Shown piece after piece: positions 58,309 through 64,000 of a stretch of 64,000 nt of DNA; the stretch's first letter is position 1, and each line of letters starts with the position of its first letter. The position numbers were made by a program, and so were the translations under genes. This stretch comes from Bacillota bacterium (GTDB lineage: Bacteria; Bacillota; Sulfobacillia; JACIYH01): contig JBFLXJ010000002.1 in NCBI GenBank assembly GCA_040757085.1, positions 124,001 through 188,000 of the forward strand. Direction: 5' to 3'. Under the pieces are notes generated by a model. That model made no database searches. It was not told the DNA's origin and worked only from the letters and a program-made list of their open reading frames with translations.

Positions 58309-60309
58309 GTGCCTACCAGTCACTATCCCAATCTGTTTCAGCCGGGTCGTATCGGGAAGGTCACCGTGCGGAACCGCCTGGTGATGCCGCCCATGGCCAC
58401 CAACTATGCGGGCGAGGACGGCGAAGTCACGGACCGCATGATCCGCTACTACGAGGAACGCGCCAAAGGCGGCACGGGCATGATCATCGTGGAGAACGCC
58501 CAGGTCGACTACCCGGCGGGCAAGAATGTGGTCCGCCAGCACCGCATCGACAACGACAAGTTCATCCCCGGACTGCGCCTTCTGGCCACGGCCATCAAGC
58601 GTCACGGGGCGGTGGCCCTCCAGCAGATCCACCACGCGGGCAGACAGACCACCCCCGCCATCACCGAGGGACATGTGCCGGTCGCACCATCCCCGGTCCC
58701 GTGCAGGTACCTGGGCGTCCAGCCCCGGGAACTGACCATCGGGGAGATCGAGTCCCTCATCAACAAGTTCGCGGAGGCCACCGCGCGTGCCAGGCTGGCC
58801 GGGTTCGACGGCGTGGAACTTCACGGTGCCCACGGCTACCTGATCGGCCAGTTCATCTCGCCGTACACGAACAAGCGCATCGACCAGTACGGGGGTACAC
58901 TAGAGGGTCGCATGCGCTTCCCCCTGGAGATCGTCCGCCGCGCCCGCGAGAAGGTGGGGGACGACTTCATCATCGGCTTCCGGCTCAGCGCCGACGAGTT
59001 CGTGGAAGGTGGCCTCACGTTAGAAGAAGCCAAGAGGGTGGCGGCGATGCTGGAACAGGCGGGGGTGGACGTCCTGCACGTATCCGCCGGCATCTACGAA
59101 AGCATGGACCGCGTCCTGGAGCCCATGTCCTATCCTGAGGGCTGGCGCGTCTACCTGGCAGAGGCCATCAAGCAGGTGGTGAGGATTCCGGTAATCACCG
59201 TGGGCGTCATCCGCACGCCCGAGATGGCGGACCGCATCATCGCCGAGGGCAAGGCCGACTTCGTGGCGGTGGGCCGCGGCCTCATCACCGACGCCGAGTT
59301 CGCCCTCAAGGCAGCAACCGGCCATACCGACCGCATCAACCGGTGCATCAGTTGCAACGTCGGTTGCGTGGGTAACGGGATATTCGCCTCCAGCATCATG
59401 CGCTGTACGGTCAACCCCGCCGTGGGGATGGAAGAACTGCTGGGCACCATCCCGCCCGCCCCCCACCGGGTGAAGGTGGTGGTGGTGGGAGGCGGCCCCG
59501 CCGGCATGGAGGCGGCCCGCATCGCCGCTATGCGCGGCCACGACGTGGTGCTCTTCGAGAAGTCCGGCCGCCTGGGTGGCCAGATGCTCCTGGCCGCGCT
59601 TCCTCCTCATAAAGACAAGATCAACTGGTTCACCGATTTCCTCATCAGGGAACTCTCCCTGTTCCGGGTGCGGGTGATGACGGGCCGGCAGGTCTCGGCG
59701 GAGGATGTCCTGCGCGAACAACCCGCCGCCGCGATCATCGCCACCGGCGCCGTCCCCGCCAGTCCGGACATCCCCGGGGTGGACGGACCCCGCGTGGCCC
59801 AGGCCTGGGACGTCCTGGCCGGTACCCGGCAGGTCGACGGCCAGAAAGTGGTGATCGTCGGAGGCGGCCAGGTGGGTTGCGAGACCGCCGAGTTCCTGGG
59901 CGGACGCGGCAAGCAGGTCACCATCCTGGAGATGCTGGAGGACCTGGCCCTGGACATGGAACCCATCACCCGCCTGGACCTGCTGGGCCGGTTCAAGCGC
60001 CTGGGCATCACCGGCCTGACCGGGGTCACGGTGACCGCAATCTCCGACAGCACCGTACACACCGTCGACCGCCACATGCAGACCCGGTCGTTCCCGGCCG
60101 ATACCGTGGTGCTGGCGGTGGGGGCCACTCCGGTGAACGACCTCGCCCTCGACCTGGCCGGGCGTGTCGGAGAAGTCTACGTGGTGGGAGACGCCGTACG
60201 CCCGCGCCGCATCATGGAGGCCGCCCAGGAAGGAGCACTGGCCGCCTACTCCATCGCCGAAGCCCACAAGTGGCTCAGCCCTCTCTCCCCTGCCCACGCC
60301 ACCGTATAG
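58309..60309 (+). CDS. NADH:flavin oxidoreductase, old-yellow-enzyme/2,4-dienoyl-CoA reductase type
   Basis: 666 aa, GTG start behind GGGGAGGGAG. Residues about 1-340: FMN-binding TIM barrel (NRLVMPPMATNYA, ALQQIHHAGRQT, GFDGVELHGAHGYLIGQFIS in part). 4Fe-4S ligands follow in NRCISCNVGCVGN with a further Cys (MRCTVNP). Residues about 385-650: FAD/NAD domain (VVVVGGGPAGMEAARIAAMRG, VVIVGGGQVGCETAEFLGG). Family members reduce enoates, dienoyl-CoA, trimethylamine or bile acids with NAD(P)H. The partner genes are an MFS transporter and a sigma-54 activator; substrate open. Confidence 0.9.
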   Translation: MPTSHYPNLFQPGRIGKVTVRNRLVMPPMATNYAGEDGEVTDRMIRYYEERAKGGTGMIIVENAQVDYPAGKNVVRQHRIDNDKFIPGLRLLATAIKRHGAVALQQIHHAGRQTTPAITEGHVPVAPSPVPCRYLGVQPRELTIGEIESLINKFAEATARARLAGFDGVELHGAHGYLIGQFISPYTNKRIDQYGGTLEGRMRFPLEIVRRAREKVGDDFIIGFRLSADEFVEGGLTLEEAKRVAAMLEQAGVDVLHVSAGIYESMDRVLEPMSYPEGWRVYLAEAIKQVVRIPVITVGVIRTPEMADRIIAEGKADFVAVGRGLITDAEFALKAATGHTDRINRCISCNVGCVGNGIFASSIMRCTVNPAVGMEELLGTIPPAPHRVKVVVVGGGPAGMEAARIAAMRGHDVVLFEKSGRLGGQMLLAALPPHKDKINWFTDFLIRELSLFRVRVMTGRQVSAEDVLREQPAAAIIATGAVPASPDIPGVDGPRVAQAWDVLAGTRQVDGQKVVIVGGGQVGCETAEFLGGRGKQVTILEMLEDLALDMEPITRLDLLGRFKRLGITGLTGVTVTAISDSTVHTVDRHMQTRSFPADTVVLAVGATPVNDLALDLAGRVGEVYVVGDAVRPRRIMEAAQEGALAAYSIAEAHKWLSPLSPAHATV

Positions 60310-60467
60310 CCTGGCTCCCGACCGTACGCGGTGCCCCGGCGCTGGAGGGATCCCTTCGGTCCCGGGAAGGATGGTCTGCTGGATACGCCGAAGTAACTAC
60401 TGCGCTCAAGCGACGCGTACCACCGGCTCCTGCACTACGCGGCCGGAGCCGCCGGGCGAGGTTGCCT

Positions 60468-62300
60468 ATGTCGGATTTGATGTCCATCCAGGCCACGGCC
60501 CAGCAGGTGGCGGAGGCGGTCTCTGCCGCCCTGGGTGTGGAAACCGAAATCGTGGATGACGAACTGACTGTGGTGGCCGGGACCGGTAAGTACCGCCAGC
60601 GCATCGGCACCAAGGAGGAAGGCGGCGACCCGTCGGCCGGGTTCCTGTACGGCCGGGTCCTGCGCACCGGGCAGTCCTTTGTGGTAGAAGACCCCGCTTC
60701 CGACCCCACCTACGACCCCCGCTCCCTCACCGGCGAAACCGAAGAGCAGGCCGAGATCTGCTGCCCCGTCGTGGTGGACGGCCGGGTGGTGGGAGTACTC
60801 GGACTTTCGGCCATGAACGCCGCCCAGCGGGAGATCCTGCTGGGGAAGCAGCGGGAGATGCTCCAGTTCCTGCACCGCATGGCCGAACTGCTGGCCAGCA
60901 AGGTCAGGGAGCACCAGGCCATCACCCGTTTGAGCATCACCTCGAGCCAGCTGGGCACCATCTTGGAGAGCATCGGGGAAGGAGTCCTGGCCATCGACGA
61001 AGGGGGATTCATATCCCACTGCAACCGCTCTGCGGAAGTCCTCATCGGGCTGCCGCGACGGGAACTGCTGGGTAGGCACCTGTCGGCCCTGTGGCCGGAT
61101 TCTCCCATGCTCACGGTGCTGGCCACGGGGCAGGGATACCGGGAACGCGAAGAGATGTACCAGCGGCCCCGGCCAGGCCACTTCCTGGTCACCGCCTTCC
61201 CCGTGCGCGTGGAGGGCGCCGTCAAGGGAGTGGTGGCCACTTTCCGGGCGTTCTCCGAGGTGCGCCGCCTCGTGCGCAGCATGACCGATACGCGCCCCGT
61301 TTGCACCTTCGCGGACATCAAGGGGACCAGTCCCGCCATCCTGCGAGTCAAGGAGCAGGCCATGCAGGTGGCGGCCAGCGACGTCACCGTCCTCATCTGC
61401 GGTGAAAGCGGCACCGGCAAGGAGATGTTTGCCCGCGCCATCCACGCCGCCAGCCCCCGGGCGGCCGGCCCGTTCGTGGTCATCAACTGCGGCGCCATCC
61501 CCGAAACCCTGCTGGAAAGCGAGCTCTTCGGCTACGAGGGCGGGGCATTTACCGGAGCGCGGCGCGAGGGCAAGCCGGGCAAGTTCGAGCTGGCCAGCGG
61601 TGGCACCATCTTCCTGGACGAGATAGGCGATATGCCCCTGCATCTGCAGGTGAAGCTCCTGCGCGTCCTGCAGGACCACGTGGTGGAACGCGTGGGCGGA
61701 ACCCGTCCCATACCCGTGGACGTGCGGGTGATCGCGGCCAGCAACCGCGACCTGGAGCAAATGATGCACGACCACGAGTTCCGCGAGGACCTCTACTTCC
61801 GCCTGAGCGTCATCCCCCTGCAGATCCCACCCCTCCGCGAGCGGCGGGAAGACATCCCCCTGCTGGCCGAGTACTTCCTGGACAACCAGCGTCACCTGGT
61901 GCCAAAGGAAGTGAGCGGCTTCAGCCGGGCCGTCCTGGAAGCCTTCCTGGCATATGACTGGCCGGGCAACGTGCGGGAACTGCAGAACACCGTGGAATAC
62001 GCCGTCCACCTGGCGAAGGGGCCCACCATCACCCTGGATAGCCTGCCGCCGCGCCTGCGCCGTCACACGACGGCGCCCGGCGGTGGTACGCTGCGCGAGC
62101 AAGTGCGCCGTTTCGAGGCCAGCCTCATCCAAGCCTGCCTGGCCCGCTACGGGTCGGGAAGCAGGGCGGTGGACCAAGCCGCCCGCGAACTGGGAATCAG
62201 CCGGGCAAGCCTCTACCGCAAACTCCGAACCACGCCACACAGCTCCCGGCGCCACGCCGGTGCACCCCCGGCACGGCAATTACCGTTCCTAGAAACGTAA
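60468..62300 (+). CDS. Sigma-54-dependent transcriptional activator (GAF-PAS-AAA-Fis)
   Basis: 610 aa from the ATG at 60468; the frame is open upstream but overlaps the reductase gene. GAF-like domain (about 10-145), PAS domain (about 160-270: ILESIGEGVLAIDEGGFISH), AAA+ domain (about 280-530) with Walker A GESGTGKE (312-319), GAFTGA (359-364), IFLDEIGDMP, and Fis-type HTH (about 565-586: AVDQAARELGISRASLYRKL). Could drive the symporter/AOR operon, whose sigma-54 promoter has no adjacent regulator, or a distant one. The 158-nt gap upstream shows no clear promoter. Confidence 0.9.
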   Translation: MSDLMSIQATAQQVAEAVSAALGVETEIVDDELTVVAGTGKYRQRIGTKEEGGDPSAGFLYGRVLRTGQSFVVEDPASDPTYDPRSLTGETEEQAEICCPVVVDGRVVGVLGLSAMNAAQREILLGKQREMLQFLHRMAELLASKVREHQAITRLSITSSQLGTILESIGEGVLAIDEGGFISHCNRSAEVLIGLPRRELLGRHLSALWPDSPMLTVLATGQGYREREEMYQRPRPGHFLVTAFPVRVEGAVKGVVATFRAFSEVRRLVRSMTDTRPVCTFADIKGTSPAILRVKEQAMQVAASDVTVLICGESGTGKEMFARAIHAASPRAAGPFVVINCGAIPETLLESELFGYEGGAFTGARREGKPGKFELASGGTIFLDEIGDMPLHLQVKLLRVLQDHVVERVGGTRPIPVDVRVIAASNRDLEQMMHDHEFREDLYFRLSVIPLQIPPLRERREDIPLLAEYFLDNQRHLVPKEVSGFSRAVLEAFLAYDWPGNVRELQNTVEYAVHLAKGPTITLDSLPPRLRRHTTAPGGGTLREQVRRFEASLIQACLARYGSGSRAVDQAARELGISRASLYRKLRTTPHSSRRHAGAPPARQLPFLET

Positions 62301-62321
62301 GCCTTGCTACGTAATCCATGC

Positions 62322-63158
62322 TTACGACGCCGGGCGAACAGTGCTCCCGGCGATTCGCTCCGGGGGATCGCACCCCGGGACCCAAGCCAGACCATCTCGC
62401 CCCGGGCCGCGCGGGCTTGCACCCGCCGGTGCCGGCGCGGATAGGGGTTCCCCCCTGCCTGGGCCTCCCTCGGAGGGACGCTGGTATAAGGCGTGCGTCT
62501 GCTTTCGCCCACGCACGCTGGGGAGAACCCGGCTCCAGTCGCTCCAGACGTGCCGCCCGCGATTCCTTGCAGGTAGCGGGCGGACGTTTCCGGACCGCAG
62601 CCGCTCCCCAAACTTCAGGCCCCGCCGGGCAATCGCCACTGCCGCTGCCCCGTGCGGCGAAAGCCCGTACCGGGCCAGAAACTTGACCTTCCCAATCACA
62701 CTCGTGTAGGCCGGATTCACCGCGATGACCTCCACGCCCTCCCGGGCCGCCCGGGACACCAGCAGGGCGTGAAAGGCGGCATACGCAAAGTGCGACAGCT
62801 TGCGGGCGTGCCGGTCCGACACTTCCCGCAGCCGCGCTTTCTTCGCCCGGAAGTCCAGCCGCTCCACCACCACTGGCTTGCCGGCCCCCCGGGCCCAGGC
62901 GACGACATCTACCACCGCATCCCCCAGGGTGGCCAGCACCTGTTCCTTCCGCCGGCCCTCCAGTCGGATGTGCAGGTCCCTGGCGGCTACCGGGTTGCCG
63001 AACCGGTCCACCTCGCCCACCGCCACCCGGTCCGCGTTCAGGTCCACCCCCAGGGCACCGGCCTGCCGGCGGGTCACCCGCTCCGCCGCCGGCCGCTCCG
63101 TGGTGGCGAAAAGGTACCAGGTGCCTGCACCCGCCACCACCGCCTTCACTGCCGACAC
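62322..63158 (-). pseudogene. tnpB: Truncated TnpB (RuvC-type RNA-guided nuclease) of IS607 type
   Basis: About 278 codons remain. The RuvC catalytic parts are visible: ALGVDLNADRVAVGEVDR (first Asp), KPVVVERLDFRAKK (Glu) and VEVIAVNPAYTSVIGKVKF with ARYGLSPHGAAAVAIARR. The wedge/REC part that normally precedes them (about 200 residues) is missing: the sequence passes directly from the tnpA tail (VSAVKAVVAG) into GTWYLFATTERPA. An internal deletion of several hundred bp is inferred. Probably inactive. Confidence 0.75.
62333..62442 (-). ncRNA. Candidate omega-RNA (reRNA) at the 3' end of tnpB
   Basis: TnpB nucleases use a guide RNA transcribed from the 3' end of tnpB and beyond. This segment is strongly structured (CCCGG-N9-CCGGG hairpin, CGCCGGG/CCCGGCG alternative) and overlaps the tnpB 3' end. 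Its blocks CTCCCGGCG (62344-62352) and CCGGGGGATCGCACC (62360-62374) and a GGTGCCG/GATAG block recur with the same spacing at 25357-25455, which shows it is an element in its own right. The guide would be read from the flank near 62332 and below. Confidence 0.5.
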
Positions 63159-63757
63159 CAGTTCCCGGGCCTTCTTGTGGCTCCAAGACCGTACAGCTTG
63201 CCCGCAAAGCTGGCCACAATCGCCAGCAGGTCATCCACCAGCTCTTCCTGTAGGGGCTTCCGGTCTTCCTGCCCTTCCACCACATGGAGGCGGACGCCGT
63301 GGCTGGCGAAGTACCGGGCCAGAAAACCGAACCCAAACCGCGTCAGCCGGTCCTCGTACGTCACCGCCACGTCGGTGATCTCGCCCCGCCTCGCCAGTTC
63401 CATGAGCCGCAAGAGGCCCTTGCGCCGGTCGGAGAGGCCGGAGGCCACGTCGGTAACCGCGATGATCCGGTCAAATCCCTGCCCGGCCATCACCGTCCGG
63501 ATGTGGGCCACCTGGCGATCCAGATCCCCCTTGGCCTTCTGCTCGTGAGAGGACACGCGCCCGTAAATGGCGAGGACCCGCTGCCGGTTTCCCTGGACCT
63601 CGCCCCGGAGGCGGCGGATCTCGGATTCCGGGACCCGCCGCTTGCCGCCCGGCGTGCGCAAGACCCGGATTTTGCCCTGCTGTTCCCAGCGGCGGATGGT
63701 GTCGGGGTGGACACCGAGGAGAGCCGCTGCCCGTTCGATGCCGTAGAGCTGGTCAAT
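63146..63757 (-). pseudogene. tnpA: IS607-type serine recombinase TnpA, frameshifted
   Basis: An N-terminal MerR-like HTH (IERAAALLGVHPDTIRRWEQ, read from codons up to 63757) and a resolvase domain with the nucleophile region VLAIYGRVSSHEQKAKGDL, ITDVAVTYEDRLTRFGF and ELVDDLLAIVASFAGKLYG. After LYG the frame leaves the family; the expected SHKKARELV continuation is in another frame from 63182, so a 1-nt indel near 63182-63187 is inferred. The HTH part has no ATG, GTG or TTG start, only an ATT at 63757. Confidence 0.75.
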
Positions 63758-63763
63758 GCTTCC

Positions 63764-63792
63764 AGTCTAGCGAACGTGAGTTTTCCTGTCAA
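63764..63792 (-). promoter_or_regulatory. Promoter of the IS607 element
   Basis: Minus strand TTGACA (63792-63787), 17-bp spacer, TAGACT (63769-63764). The start point would fall near 63757, almost at the first codon of the HTH part, so the transcript may be nearly leaderless. No Shine-Dalgarno sequence precedes the ATT. Confidence 0.45.
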
Positions 63793-63800
63793 TCAGGACA

Positions 63801-64000
63801 AATACCAATGAACACCTATGAAATGGTTAAACTGCTGACAACCCCGCCAGCGCACCCATCAGCATCCCGAGGGCGGCGGTAATGGACACCACGACCCTGG
63901 ATCATCGGGAAGTCCCGCGCCGGACGGGACAGCAGGGAATCGAAACCAGCGCGATGATGTCGATCCCGGCCTGCTCCGCGCAGCATGCGGGGTCGAAAGT
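63801..64000. other. No feature recognised at the right end
   Basis: The last 200 nt carry no convincing open frame, hairpin or promoter. A short frame on either strand might be the edge of a gene outside the window. Confidence 0.4.

Larger units (their letters stand above)
62296..63800 (-). mobile_element. Decayed IS607-family insertion element (tnpA-tnpB)
   Basis: An IS607-type pair in native order on the minus strand: a MerR-HTH plus serine recombinase (tnpA) followed by tnpB. tnpA is frameshifted near its end and tnpB has lost its N-terminal third to half. A structured segment follows tnpB and an inverted repeat CGTAAGC/GCTTACG (62296-62302, 62320-62326) marks the area after it. Ends are not fixed precisely; IS607 elements have no terminal inverted repeats or target duplications. 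Confidence 0.75.

Noticed and set aside
59877-60467. N-terminal extension of the second sigma-54 activator
   Set aside because: It overlaps the reductase gene and is Arg/Gly/Pro-rich without similarity; the GAF-like domain starts after the ATG at 60468.

Overview
The window reads as a chromosomal segment of a GC-rich, probably anaerobic, amino-acid-fermenting Bacillota (Firmicutes) bacterium. The grounds are strong GGAGG/GGGGG ribosome binding sites with many GTG and TTG starts, a NiaR/ECF niacin pair, type III pantothenate kinase, a FolT-type ECF S component, formate-THF ligase used with histidine fermentation genes, an aldehyde:ferredoxin oxidoreductase, a Na+-pumping decarboxylase beta subunit and paired M16 peptidases. 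I cannot name the genus. No rRNA, tRNA or CRISPR array was recognised.

Layout. 1-3 kb: two thiolase-fold proteins plus a DUF35 partner (minus strand), divergent from a small heat-shock gene with a near-perfect promoter. 3.8-8.2 kb: niacin regulator and transporter, a DUF2892 protein, an alpha/beta hydrolase behind a structured leader, an XRE-cupin regulator and a lipid kinase. 8.2-14 kb: a minus-strand operon of MBL hydrolase, DUF1893-BirA fusion, P1 peptidase, coaX, HAD phosphatase, oadB and oadG. 14-22.7 kb: SIMPL protein, then a histidine-to-formate operon (hutH, propeller protein, ftcD, hutI, small TM protein, fchA, fhs). 22.7-28.5 kb: two M16 peptidases, a structured RNA-like element, a methyltransferase, folT and a cell-wall amidase.

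28.5-41.7 kb: one large minus-strand cluster (solute-binding lipoprotein, two DUF917, two M29-type proteins, tandem Asp/Glu/hydantoin racemase, OppBCDF) divergent from a PucR-family regulator. It looks like uptake and breakdown of a hydantoin-, thiohydantoin- or peptide-like compound. 41.7-48.4 kb: a second catabolic operon (Na+ symporter, putrescine aminotransferase, four-cluster ferredoxin, AOR, GABA aminotransferase) behind a sigma-54 promoter. It reads as ferredoxin-linked putrescine to GABA to succinate semialdehyde. 48.7-55.9 kb: NlpC/P60 hydrolase, two peptide permeases and a binding protein, also behind a consensus sigma-54 promoter with tandem upstream repeats and next to a sigma-54 activator.

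56-62.3 kb: an exported protein, then plus-strand MFS transporter, an old-yellow-enzyme reductase and a second sigma-54 activator (GAF-PAS-AAA-Fis). 62.3-63.8 kb: a decayed IS607-family element (frameshifted serine recombinase, TnpB lacking its N-terminal part) with an omega-RNA-like 3' end. A second stand-alone copy of that RNA-like segment lies 37 kb away, upstream of the M16 genes. The recurrent theme is amine, amino-acid and peptide catabolism with folate- and ferredoxin-based energy capture.
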